From Streptomyces cylindrosporus (GTDB lineage Bacteria; Actinomycetota; Actinomycetes; Streptomycetales; Streptomycetaceae), in NCBI RefSeq assembly GCF_022698165.1, contig NZ_JALDAY010000003.1, forward strand, positions 186,001 through 250,000: a DNA stretch of 64,000 bases. The letters run 5' to 3'. The position numbers and the translations under genes are program-made. Below the pieces are notes generated by a model, which was given only the letters and a program-made list of their open reading frames with translations, did not search any database and was not told the DNA's origin. Positions 10,927 to 18,872 of this stretch are shown piece by piece (the stretch's first letter is position 1; the number at the start of each line of letters is the position of its first letter).

Positions 10927-10955
10927 CTTTTTTCCTAGGGTTCCTAGGAAAAAAG
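10927..10955. promoter_or_regulatory. Perfect 13-bp inverted repeat, probable TetR operator
   Basis: Arms CTTTTTTCCTAGG (10927-10939) and CCTAGGAAAAAAG (10943-10955) flank a GTT spacer. A further CCTAGG copy lies at 10913-10918. The element begins 49 bp and ends 20 bp before the TetR start codon and sits between divergent genes, the usual place for a TetR operator. As RNA it would also form a hairpin, but there is no gene end here to terminate. Confidence 0.7.
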
Positions 10956-10975
10956 GGAAAGCCGAGGTCGTCCTC

Positions 10976-11569
10976 ATGGTCAGAGCCGGGCTCACGGCCG
11001 AGCGGATCACCGCTGCCGCCGCCGATCTCGCCGACGAGGTCGGCTTCGAGAACGTCACGCTGTCCGCGCTGGCCCGCCACTTCGGCGTCAAGGACGCGAG
11101 TCTGTACTCCCACATCAGGAACCTCCAGGATCTGCGGACCCGGATGGCGTTCCTGGCCGGCGGCGAGATGATCGACCGGATCGCCGCCGCGGTCGCGGGG
11201 CGGGCCGGCAAGGACGCGCTGGCCGCATTCGCGGGCGCCTACCGGGAGTTCGCCCTGAAGCGGCCGGGGCGGTACGCCGCCACCCAGATCCGTATCGACC
11301 AGTCCCTCGTCGCCACCTCCCCCGCGCTGCGCCGCACGGCCGAGATCACCTACGGCATGCTCCGCGCCTACGGCCTCGAAGAGCCCGATCTCACCGACGC
11401 CGTACGCCTGTTGCGCAGCACCTTCCACGGCTACTGCGCCCTGGAGGCGAGCGGCGGCTTCGGCGCCCCGCGCGATGTGCGGCGGTCCTGGGACAAGGCG
11501 ATCGACGCCCTGCACATCACACTCCGACACTGGCCACGGGAAGGACAGCAGGACCATGACCACGACTGA
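10976..11569 (+). CDS. TetR family transcriptional regulator
   Basis: A 197-residue repressor. The helix-turn-helix spans about residues 6-50 (LTAERITAAAADLADEVGFENVTLSALARHFGVKDASLYSHI, key LYSHI turn). The C-terminal ligand domain has an RPGRYAATQ segment and an FHGYCALEASGGFG motif typical of the WHG-type (TetR_C_33) subgroup. ATG 10976 lies 20 bp after the perfect palindrome. Its 3' end overlaps the hydrolase gene by 14 bp, so the two are translationally coupled and the hydrolase is the best candidate target. Confidence 0.9.
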   Translation: MVRAGLTAERITAAAADLADEVGFENVTLSALARHFGVKDASLYSHIRNLQDLRTRMAFLAGGEMIDRIAAAVAGRAGKDALAAFAGAYREFALKRPGRYAATQIRIDQSLVATSPALRRTAEITYGMLRAYGLEEPDLTDAVRLLRSTFHGYCALEASGGFGAPRDVRRSWDKAIDALHITLRHWPREGQQDHDHD

Positions 11570-12386
11570 ACTCCATTACGACGTACGGGACGTACGGGGC
11601 GAGGGGCCCGTACTCCTCGTCGTCCCTGGTGGCGCCGGGCACCCCATGGGGCTGGACCCGATGATCGACGCCCTGACCGACCGGTTCACCGTCGTGACGT
11701 ACGACCCGCTCGGCCTCGCCCACGGGCGGCTGGGCGAGCCCGTGGACGACCAGCGGGTCGAGGCGTGGAGCGACGGGGCGTGGCGCGTGCTCGAAGAGGT
11801 GCTGCCCGAGGGGGAGTCGGCCTGTGTCCTCGGCACCAGCGCCGGCGGCGTCGCCGTACTCGATCTGCTCGCCCGGTATCCGGAACGGCTGCGGCACGTC
11901 GTCGTGCACGAGCCGCCGTGCGTGGGGGTGCTGCCGGACGGGGATCGGCAGCAGGCCATGTTCCTTGAGGTGTACGACACTTATCGCGCCGCAGGTCCTC
12001 AGGCGGCGGGCGCGCGCATGGGCGCCGGGCTGGCGGAGCGGGAGCCGGTGGGGCCGCTGGACGGCCAACCCCTCACCCGGGAGGAGGAGTTGGCCAACCC
12101 CATGGCCATCTTCCTGGCCCACGTCCTGCGTCCGTTCACCTCGTACGTCCCGGATGTAGAGGCGCTGAGCGGCTCCTCCGCCCGGCTCACGCTCGCCGCG
12201 GGTGCCGACTCCCGTGGTCAACTCCTCCACCGCACCGCCGAGTTCCTCGCGGAACGCACCGGAAGCAGTTTCACGGAGCTTCCGGGCGGGCACATCGGTG
12301 CTCTCGAACATCCCGTGGCGTTCGCGCAGCGGCTCGTGGAGACGCTGGTTCCGGTCGCCGGCCCACCCGCCTCGTCGACCACTTAG
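11556..12386 (+). CDS. Alpha/beta-fold hydrolase
   Basis: A 276-residue soluble hydrolase. The nucleophile elbow is GTSAGG with Ser95, following VVTYDPLGLAHGR (oxyanion-side loop) and preceding LLARYPERLRHVVVHEPP. The catalytic His is probably in GGHIGALEHP (about residue 246) and an acid in the AGADSRGQ region (about 220). This pattern is common to small esterases, C-C hydrolases and dehalogenase-like enzymes, and the substrate cannot be told apart by eye. The start overlaps the TetR gene by 14 bp. Confidence 0.85.
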   Translation: MTTTELHYDVRDVRGEGPVLLVVPGGAGHPMGLDPMIDALTDRFTVVTYDPLGLAHGRLGEPVDDQRVEAWSDGAWRVLEEVLPEGESACVLGTSAGGVAVLDLLARYPERLRHVVVHEPPCVGVLPDGDRQQAMFLEVYDTYRAAGPQAAGARMGAGLAEREPVGPLDGQPLTREEELANPMAIFLAHVLRPFTSYVPDVEALSGSSARLTLAAGADSRGQLLHRTAEFLAERTGSSFTELPGGHIGALEHPVAFAQRLVETLVPVAGPPASSTT

Positions 12387-12436
12387 ACTGGAATCTTCGC
12401 GTAGGTCACGTGCCGCCCAGGGGGAGGGAGCGCGTC

Positions 12437-13837
12437 TTGTCTCAACAGCAGCTGGGACGCGGTCCCTTGAGAACCGGCGACGACGGCACGCCGGTGCCCG
12501 CCCGGCCGAGCGAGACCGCGCGTTTCGTCGGCTGGCTGGGGAGCCTCGGCTGCGCGGCGGCCGGATACGCCGTCTTCCAGTTCCTGTTCGGCGTGCTGCC
12601 CGACTCCCTCGGCGGGACGGCGGCCAGGTATGTGATCTCGGGCCTGAGCGGGATCGGGACGGGCGTCGCGGCCTGGCTGGCGGCGGCGCTGGTCCGCGCC
12701 CGGGCAGCGGCGGCGGCCGGGGCGCCCGCGAGCGGCACGACCACGCCCGTCGCCGTGGTGCAGCCCGCGCCCGGCCCGCTACCCCGGGTCCTGTCCGACG
12801 CGTACGACACCCTGCTCGCCGCGATGGCGGTGGTCGACGACCCCGACCGCGGCCTGCTCACCGGCTGGCCGCACGCGCTCGGCGAGAGCGCCCCGGCCCG
12901 CCCCACCTCCGTCGGCACGGCGTACGGCCTGCACATCATGCTCGACTTCGGCATGCCCGACGGCCGCGTGCGCACCGGCGACCTGGTGGACACCCTGTGG
13001 CGGCTGCGGCTGCCGACCGGGGGCTGGTCGGCCCGTTCGCAGGGCTCCGAGGCGCGGCCCGAGGTCACGGCGCTGGTGCTGGGCGCGCTGGCCCGCGCAG
13101 GGGTGCCCCGGGACCGGCTTGCCCAGGACGTGGACCGCTGCACGACCGGCTTCACGCCCCGACTCGACCTCGCCGGACGGGAGTCGACGCATGTCGTGAC
13201 GACGGTGATGCGGGGCCTGCTGCGCGCCGCGCCCGATCACGACGTACTGCCGCTGCTGCGCGAGGCGTTGGTGGAGGGCGCGATCAACGACCGGGGACGG
13301 AACCGTCTGCACTGCTGGGGCTACCGCCTCGAATCGCCGCACGGGCTGCCCTCCGCGCTGCACACCGCGCAGGCGGTGGTGGCCCTCGACCGGTGTGCGC
13401 GGGTGCTGGACGAGCCGGAGCCCGAGGAGGTGCGCACCGCCCGGGAGGACGGCGTCCGCTGGCTGCTGGCCTGTCCGGCCACGCTCCACCACCGCTGCCC
13501 GGACCTGCGCAACCTGCGCGAGGAGGTGCGGCGCCCGCGCACGGACGACTCCTCCCGCCACGAGATCCTGAACGTACGGCACTTCACCGCATCCTGGCTG
13601 GTCCGCGCCCTGATGTCGCCCACCGCGCAGGCGGTCGTGGCGCAGGACGGGTCGGCCGAGGCGTGGCGGGAGCGGCTGGACGGGGCGGCGGCCGCGGTGT
13701 GGGCCGGGCAGACGGACGGTGTGTGGTCCTGGTGGAGCGCCGACAGCAATGAGCTGCGGTATCCCATGTGGATGACCTATCAAGGTCTTTCGGCGCTGCG
13801 CGCCCATGCCGTATGGATGTATCGGCCAGGGCAGTGA
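12437..13837 (+). CDS. Membrane-tethered protein with toroid-like (prenyltransferase/cyclase-type) repeats
   Basis: Function unknown. After about 25 polar residues there are two hydrophobic segments (WLGSLGCAAAGYAVFQFLFGV and YVISGLSGIGTGVAAWLAAAL region) and an Ala/Pro linker. A C-terminal domain of some 340 residues follows, with motifs such as WRLRLPTGGWSAR, GLLTGWPHAL and DGVRWLL that recall the alpha/alpha toroid of squalene-hopene cyclase or prenyltransferase beta subunits. No DXDD cyclase motif was seen. The start is taken as TTG 12437, six bases after GGAGGGAG; GTG 12410 in the same frame lacks a ribosome site. A -10-like TAGACT (12384-12389) overlaps the previous stop. The next gene starts 37 bp downstream, suggesting a two-gene unit. 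Confidence 0.65.
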   Translation: MSQQQLGRGPLRTGDDGTPVPARPSETARFVGWLGSLGCAAAGYAVFQFLFGVLPDSLGGTAARYVISGLSGIGTGVAAWLAAALVRARAAAAAGAPASGTTTPVAVVQPAPGPLPRVLSDAYDTLLAAMAVVDDPDRGLLTGWPHALGESAPARPTSVGTAYGLHIMLDFGMPDGRVRTGDLVDTLWRLRLPTGGWSARSQGSEARPEVTALVLGALARAGVPRDRLAQDVDRCTTGFTPRLDLAGRESTHVVTTVMRGLLRAAPDHDVLPLLREALVEGAINDRGRNRLHCWGYRLESPHGLPSALHTAQAVVALDRCARVLDEPEPEEVRTAREDGVRWLLACPATLHHRCPDLRNLREEVRRPRTDDSSRHEILNVRHFTASWLVRALMSPTAQAVVAQDGSAEAWRERLDGAAAAVWAGQTDGVWSWWSADSNELRYPMWMTYQGLSALRAHAVWMYRPGQ

Positions 13838-13874
13838 ACGCGTGTGCCGGGAAGCGGCGTTGGAGGATGAGTGC

Positions 13875-14669
13875 ATGGGTGGTCGGCAGGTTCTCGCGGC
13901 ACGGCAGCTGCTGACCGGAAGGCTGGACGGTGCACCGCCCGAGTACGAGCTGGTCGCCGCGGCCCGCTCCGTCGTCGCCGAACTGGGCTCCCCCGACCGC
14001 CTGTTGGAGCTGATCGCCGAACTCGCCTCCGGCGAGGGCGATCCCGAGGGCTGCGCCCGGCTGTCGTACCGCCATGTCCTCGGCTTCGACAAGCTGCTGC
14101 TGATCGACGGCGGACCGCGGCACATGCTCCGCGCCCACCTGTGGCACCCCGGCGCCGCGACCATCGGCAAGGAGGACATCCACAACCACCGCTCCCCGCT
14201 GGCCTCTTACGTGGTCCGCGGGCGGCTGGGGATGGAGTTGTACGACGTCGCGGGCGGCGGTGACGGGGAGTCGTACGGCGCCTCGGGCGGCGACGCCGGG
14301 GAGTCGCACGGCGCCGCGGACGGCGACACCGGTATCACGGCGGCGCGTTACGAGGAGTCCCTGGATGCCGGTTCGGCGGACTGGCTGCTCGAACCGGCCG
14401 GTCCGGCACGGCTGCGGCTGACGCATGTCGGCCAGTACGCGGCGGGCAGCGCCTACGCGCTTCCGGCACACACCCTGCACCGCGCCTGGTGCGACACGGT
14501 CGAGCCGACGGTGACGCTGTTCCTGGAGACGGGCAGCGAACGGCGGCCGCACACCGACGTGTTCACGGCGGCGGGCCCGCATCCGGGAACGGTGGCGAAG
14601 GTGCCGCTGACGGTGGAGGAGTACCTGGGCGCGCTGAACGGCCTTGCGGAGCTGCTCAGAAGCTCGTGA
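13875..14669 (+). CDS. Cupin-like protein, cysteine-dioxygenase-type fold (tentative)
   Basis: A 264-residue protein. A helical N-terminal part precedes a beta-rich core with metal-ligand-like HNHRSPLASYVVRGRLGMELYD and, later, PAHTLHRAWCDTVEPTVTLFLETG, the two conserved cupin motif regions. The spacing suggests a single-domain cupin or cysteine-dioxygenase relative, but the substrate is unknown. Between the two motifs is a Gly/Asp/Ser-rich insertion (about residues 130-155) formed by a repeated GDxGESxGA block, probably a loop expansion. ATG 13875 is eight bases after GGAGG; earlier in-frame starts would overlap the preceding gene. The 3' end overlaps the convergent Nudix gene by 14 bp. Confidence 0.65.
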   Translation: MGGRQVLAARQLLTGRLDGAPPEYELVAAARSVVAELGSPDRLLELIAELASGEGDPEGCARLSYRHVLGFDKLLLIDGGPRHMLRAHLWHPGAATIGKEDIHNHRSPLASYVVRGRLGMELYDVAGGGDGESYGASGGDAGESHGAADGDTGITAARYEESLDAGSADWLLEPAGPARLRLTHVGQYAAGSAYALPAHTLHRAWCDTVEPTVTLFLETGSERRPHTDVFTAAGPHPGTVAKVPLTVEEYLGALNGLAELLRSS

Positions 14670-15087
14670 AGGCCTGCTCGACGATGTCGAGGTTGTACTC
14701 GTCGATGTCGACCGTGGTCAGCTCGGAGCGCCGGAGCCAGGCGTGGGCCTGGTCGGGCCTGGGCAGGGTGATCCGGCCGCTGAGGGGCCTGACCAGGAAG
14801 TTCTCCTGCCAGTTCTTGATCTCGTGGCCGCGGTACTCGCTGAGGAAGGAAGACTCGCCGACCTTGCGGACGATCTCGCCGAGCAGCCCGGTCTCTTCCT
14901 TCAGTTCGCGCAGCGCGCCGTCCGGGGCGCTCTCGTCGCCTTCGAGCTTGCCGCAGGGAACACCCCAGACCCGGGGCAGGAACTTCTCGCTCTCACTGCG
15001 GCGGACCAGCAGCACCCGGCCCTCGCCGTCCATCACGACGGCGGCGGCCAGTCGCCGGTCGCCGGGGAAGTCCATGTCGGTGTCCAT
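14656..15087 (-). CDS. Nudix hydrolase
   Basis: A 143-residue hydrolase of nucleoside diphosphate-linked compounds. A complete Nudix box runs from Gly46 to Leu68: G-x5-E-x7-REL-x-EE-x-G-L, with Arg60-Glu61 and Glu64-Glu65 as metal and catalytic residues. The core strands LAAAVVMDGEGRVLLVRRS precede it. The substrate (oxidised dNTP, NADH or sugar nucleotide) cannot be read. It starts with ATG at 15087 and its 3' end overlaps the convergent cupin-like gene by 14 bp, so antisense interference is possible. Confidence 0.93.
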   Translation of the reverse strand: MDTDMDFPGDRRLAAAVVMDGEGRVLLVRRSESEKFLPRVWGVPCGKLEGDESAPDGALRELKEETGLLGEIVRKVGESSFLSEYRGHEIKNWQENFLVRPLSGRITLPRPDQAHAWLRRSELTTVDIDEYNLDIVEQAFTSF

Positions 15088-15249
15088 GTACGGTCCCTCG
15101 GTCGCTCGCCGGAGATGAGTCCAAAGGGTCTGATACCCACGAAAGGGTCCAGCCTACCAAGGACCTGCCGTACGGCGCTGTGACCCGCGTCGCCCCACTG
15201 CTCCTCGGGCGCCCGGCAACCTTCGCCCGACCGGCGACGACCAGGGGAC

Positions 15250-16638
15250 ATGACATCAGCAAGACGCACGACGGCTCACCGCCGGGTCCGGGCCGCCCGT
15301 AAGCCCGTCGTCGCCGGACTCGCCGCGACCGCCGCGCTCGTCGGCGCCTGGTACGCCACGGCGGGCGCCGCGACGAGCACCGCCGCGCCTCTCACGATCA
15401 CGACGACCTCGGTGAGCCTGTCTGCCAAGTTCCCCTATCTGTCGACCGGTTACAACAACATGCGCGAGTGGACCCGGACGTCGACCGCGGTCGCCCCGAA
15501 CGGCTCGCTGCGCGTGGCCTGGCCGGCGTCCGACGGCATCCACGTCACCCCGCTGACCGCCGCCGGGAAGCGCTCGGGCGCGGACACCGTCGTCAGGGGC
15601 GCCGAGGAGGTCGGCGGCCTGGTCGCGCACAACGACGGCTTCGCGCTGCTGACGCGGGTCGCGGACACCAACAAGTGGCACGACACCGCGGCGGCGATCA
15701 TCCGCTACACCAACGGCAAGCAGACCTTCCGCACCAAGCTGACGAGCACCGCCACCCACGACACGTCCCCGGTCCTGGACGGCCAGCTCACCTGGAACGG
15801 CAGCAAGTACGGCGCGTACTTCGTCGTGCACGGCGCGGGCGGTTTCGCCGACGGGCACTACGGCGACAAGTTGTCGTACGTCAGCGCCAAGGGCGGGAAG
15901 CTGAGCGGCGGTTGGAGCTGGGGTTGCAGCCACAACGAGGGCATCGCCCTGCACGCCGAGAAGACCGGCGCCTTCGCGTCCGTGTGCTTCGACGACTGGC
16001 GCTCGGGCCTGTTCGTGTCGACGGGCATCGCCGCCCCGGACGACGCGCCGGTGGTGCAGCGCGAGCAGTGCTGGGCGGGCTACTGCGGCGGTACGTTCCC
16101 CGGCCGTACCGGCGATCTGGTCAGGTCCGCCGGCGGCCGTTACGCGACCGCGTTCGCCTCCCGCGGCGCGGCCTCGGCGAAGAAGAACCCGGACGACTCC
16201 TCCGGCCGCGGCTGGACGGTCACCCCGAGGACCGGCACCCACCAGGTGGCGGTCGCCTTCATGAAGAACCGCAACTCCGGCCCCGGCAAGGCGATTTACC
16301 TCACCTCCGCCGAGGGCACGGAGAACGTCGACGTGCACCTGGCGCCGTACGGCAAGAACCGGCTCCTGCTGTCCTGGGAGTCCCTGAAGAACGCCAAGTG
16401 CAAGGCGGGCACCTGCACCGGCGCCTTCACGGGCACGCACCTGCGGCTCATCGACTGGAACGGCAAGTTCCAGAGCGCGGACAAGGTGGTCCAGGCGCGC
16501 ATCACGGGCGACGTCGCGGTGTCCGCCGACGGGACCCTGACCTGGGCGTACGTCCCGGTCACACCGTCGTACGCGACCGCGCTCAACGGGGCTTCGCCGA
16601 CGTCGAAGACACTGCGGATCGCGCGCCTGACGCCGTGA
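15250..16638 (+). CDS. Secreted protein of unknown function
   Basis: A 462-residue exported protein: a long basic n-region (ARRTTAHRRVRAARK), a hydrophobic core ending near AAATSTAAP (about 25-46), then an all-beta-looking body rich in Gly, Thr, Ser and Trp. Paired cysteines (CSHNEG...VCFDDW, QCWAGYCGG, KCKAGTC) suggest disulphides outside the cell. Repeated strand patterns of the type LTWNGSKYGAYFV and NRLLLSWESLK would fit a beta-propeller, but I do not recognise a family. AGGGGAC precedes ATG 15250. Two hairpins follow the stop. Confidence 0.72.
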   Translation: MTSARRTTAHRRVRAARKPVVAGLAATAALVGAWYATAGAATSTAAPLTITTTSVSLSAKFPYLSTGYNNMREWTRTSTAVAPNGSLRVAWPASDGIHVTPLTAAGKRSGADTVVRGAEEVGGLVAHNDGFALLTRVADTNKWHDTAAAIIRYTNGKQTFRTKLTSTATHDTSPVLDGQLTWNGSKYGAYFVVHGAGGFADGHYGDKLSYVSAKGGKLSGGWSWGCSHNEGIALHAEKTGAFASVCFDDWRSGLFVSTGIAAPDDAPVVQREQCWAGYCGGTFPGRTGDLVRSAGGRYATAFASRGAASAKKNPDDSSGRGWTVTPRTGTHQVAVAFMKNRNSGPGKAIYLTSAEGTENVDVHLAPYGKNRLLLSWESLKNAKCKAGTCTGAFTGTHLRLIDWNGKFQSADKVVQARITGDVAVSADGTLTWAYVPVTPSYATALNGASPTSKTLRIARLTP

Positions 16639-16643
16639 GGTCA

Positions 16644-16702
16644 GCCCCCTGGGGGCGCCTCTCCCGATCAGGCCGGTCATGAGGCGCGGCGCTTCATGAC
16701 CG
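16644..16702. terminator. Two hairpins after the secreted-protein gene
   Basis: The first is GCCCCC-T-GGGGGC (16644-16656). The second has 9-bp perfect arms CGGTCATGA (16674-16682) and TCATGACCG (16694-16702) plus four further pairs inside. No T-run follows, which is normal for Streptomyces terminators. They end the + strand gene and could also stop the convergent transcript of the DUF2264 gene. Confidence 0.72.
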
Positions 16703-17071
16703 AGCCGAGCGGGGTCCGGTGCGTGCCGCCACGAGGCGGAGGAGGACGTGCCATCGGCCGCTGCCACGGCGGCACCGCGATGAGGCCACCGCGCGAGCGA
16801 GAGCGAGCGCGGCGGAGCGGCGCCGACGGGGCACAGCCCACCCCCTCCTCCGCGAGCACGCACCGGCCCCGCGGCCCAGCGGCCTTGAGGCGCGGCTCAG
16901 CCCACCTGCCCGGCCATACGCCGCACGAAGTGTTCGGGGCGCCCACGGGCTCCTCGCCTTCGCCGCACGCCACGCCAACCGGGGCGGCAGCACGTACTCG
17001 ACCCGCCAACTCCCCGACGACTCCGCGTACTTGTCTCTCCCCCACACCGCGATACGCAGGAGCCCACGCCC
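16703..17071. other. Non-coding stretch between convergent genes
   Basis: About 370 bp between the hairpins and the stop of the DUF2264 gene. Open frames cross it but have no ribosome site, and their translations are Arg/Pro/Thr-rich shadows. I see no promoter, repeat or RNA structure that I can support. Confidence 0.5.
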
Positions 17072-18787
17072 CTACTCGCCGGATCCAACCCCCAGAACCC
17101 GCACCCCGGCTCCACCACCGAAGACGACCCGCGCCTCACTCCCGTCACTCCAGCGCACCGCCAACTCCCCCACCCCGACGGCCCGTACGCCCACGAGCTC
17201 CCCCAGCGGCACGGCATCCGCCTCCCCGGTAAGCCGCGCCAGTGCCACGAACAGGGTGTCCCCGTCGCCTGTCACCCCCGTGAGCGCGTCCGACAACCCC
17301 ACCACCGGCACCAACTCGGCCCGCACCACACCGCCCGCATCGCCCGCCACGGACCACCCGGTCACCCGCACCGCCGTCCCCGGCACCGCCCCGGCCACCA
17401 GATAGGCCCGCACCTCCACGGCTCCGCGCGCCAGCACCACGCTCGTCACCCGGGCGTCCCCACCGGCGGTGTGCCGCGAGGCGACCCACCCCTCCCCTGC
17501 CCCCAACGGCTCGATGCCCGCCCGGCTCGGATCACCCCCGACGATCACACTGTTGTCGTACGACGACGAGGGCCCCGTGACCGTCGAATACGCCAGCCGC
17601 GTGTAGTACGGGTCGTAACGGGCGTCCTCGCTCCCGTGGTTGTGGAGGCGTACGATCCCGTCCGAACTCGTCGAGTGCAGCAGCCAGTTGGGCGGTGCGA
17701 GGGACGTCACCGCGTCCGCGCGCTCCGTCGGGCCCGGCTCCTCCGGTGTCGTCCACACCGGGTGGTCCGGTGGCAGGAGCAGGCCCAGGAAGGCCTTGCT
17801 CGCCCAGTACGGGGACGCCGGGCCCGAATAGCCTTGCAGTACGGCCGGGTCGGGGCCGTGCCAGCCGAGGGTGAGGAGGCCCTGGGGGTTCACCGCGCCC
17901 CGGTCCAGGAAGTACTTCAGGGCGCCGGACGCCAGCCGTCGCGTCTGGCCCGGCGGCAGCGGTGTGCGGTCGGTGAGGGCGCCCAGCCACAGGGGGGCCG
18001 TCGTCGCGAAGCGGTACGTCAGGGAGCGGCCCTGGTGCATCGGGGCGCCGTCGGCGCCGAACAGGCGGGCGTAGTCCTGAAGGTGGCGGGAGAGGCGGCC
18101 GCCGTACAGGTCCAGGAGGCGGTCGTCGTCGGCCAGCCACGCGTGCAGGACCGGGTAGAGGTGCATCGCCCAGCCGTTGTAGTAGTCGAACTTCCGGCCG
18201 TCGCCGTCCGTGTACCAGCCCTCGCCGAGGTACCAGTCCTCGATCCGCTCGAGCCCGCGCTCGATCGCCTTGCGGGACGCCTCCGTCTCGTAACCGATTT
18301 CTTCGAGGAATCCGCCGACCGTGACCGGGAAGAGTTCCCAGTTGCAGGGCCAGGGCTCGGCGGTCAGCGCGTCGCCGAGCCAGGCCGCCGCCCGCTGTCG
18401 TACGCCTTCGTCCAGGCGGTCCCAGAGGAGGGGGCGGGTCAGGCGCAGGGCGAGGGCGATGGACGCCGCCTCGACCAGGGGCTGGCTGCGGTCCTCGATG
18501 CGCGGCCAGACGCCCGAGACGCCGGCCGCGAGGCCGTCGGCGTAGCGCTGGAGGGCGGTCTCGTCGCGGCGGAAGGCCGCCAGGAGGAGCGTACGGGCGT
18601 AACCCTCCAGGCCGTCCGACAGGTGGCCGGACCAGCTCTCGCGGTCGCCCGGAAAGTGGTAGAGAGCGCCTCCACGCGCCGCGTACGGCTCCACCGCGGC
18701 GAGCAGGGCGTCGGCCGCCGCCTCCCAGTGGGCCCGGGTGTAGCCGGTGTACGGGCTGAGGGCACGGTCGGCGGGCGGCAGGTGCAT
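17072..18787 (-). CDS. DUF2264 family protein, probable glycan-active (alpha/alpha) barrel enzyme
   Basis: A 571-residue, apparently cytoplasmic protein (no signal peptide). The N-terminal 400 residues contain ALYHFPGDRESWSGHLSDGLEGYART, EPWPCNWELFPVTVGGFLEEIGYE, WYLGEGWYTDGDGRKFDYYNGWAMHLYP and HQGRSLTYRFA. These are the conserved blocks of DUF2264, a family thought to adopt an alpha/alpha toroid like unsaturated glycuronyl hydrolases. The last 170 residues look like a beta-sandwich. ATG 18787 is chosen because AAAGGG lies upstream and homology-like sequence begins there. The location beside rhamnogalacturonan esterase and lyase genes suggests processing of imported unsaturated oligosaccharides (inference). 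Confidence 0.8.
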   Translation of the reverse strand: MHLPPADRALSPYTGYTRAHWEAAADALLAAVEPYAARGGALYHFPGDRESWSGHLSDGLEGYARTLLLAAFRRDETALQRYADGLAAGVSGVWPRIEDRSQPLVEAASIALALRLTRPLLWDRLDEGVRQRAAAWLGDALTAEPWPCNWELFPVTVGGFLEEIGYETEASRKAIERGLERIEDWYLGEGWYTDGDGRKFDYYNGWAMHLYPVLHAWLADDDRLLDLYGGRLSRHLQDYARLFGADGAPMHQGRSLTYRFATTAPLWLGALTDRTPLPPGQTRRLASGALKYFLDRGAVNPQGLLTLGWHGPDPAVLQGYSGPASPYWASKAFLGLLLPPDHPVWTTPEEPGPTERADAVTSLAPPNWLLHSTSSDGIVRLHNHGSEDARYDPYYTRLAYSTVTGPSSSYDNSVIVGGDPSRAGIEPLGAGEGWVASRHTAGGDARVTSVVLARGAVEVRAYLVAGAVPGTAVRVTGWSVAGDAGGVVRAELVPVVGLSDALTGVTGDGDTLFVALARLTGEADAVPLGELVGVRAVGVGELAVRWSDGSEARVVFGGGAGVRVLGVGSGE

Positions 18788-18872
18788 CGGTGCCCTTTCA
18801 GGACGTACGGCAGCGAACGGACAGTGGGCGGGACCTGGGGCGCCCCGGTTCCGGTCGAGACGCCCCAGGGGC

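Noticed and set aside
16696..17405. Thr/Pro-rich + strand frames after the secreted-protein gene
   Set aside because: They overlap the DUF2264 gene antisense, lack a ribosome site and show no domain.
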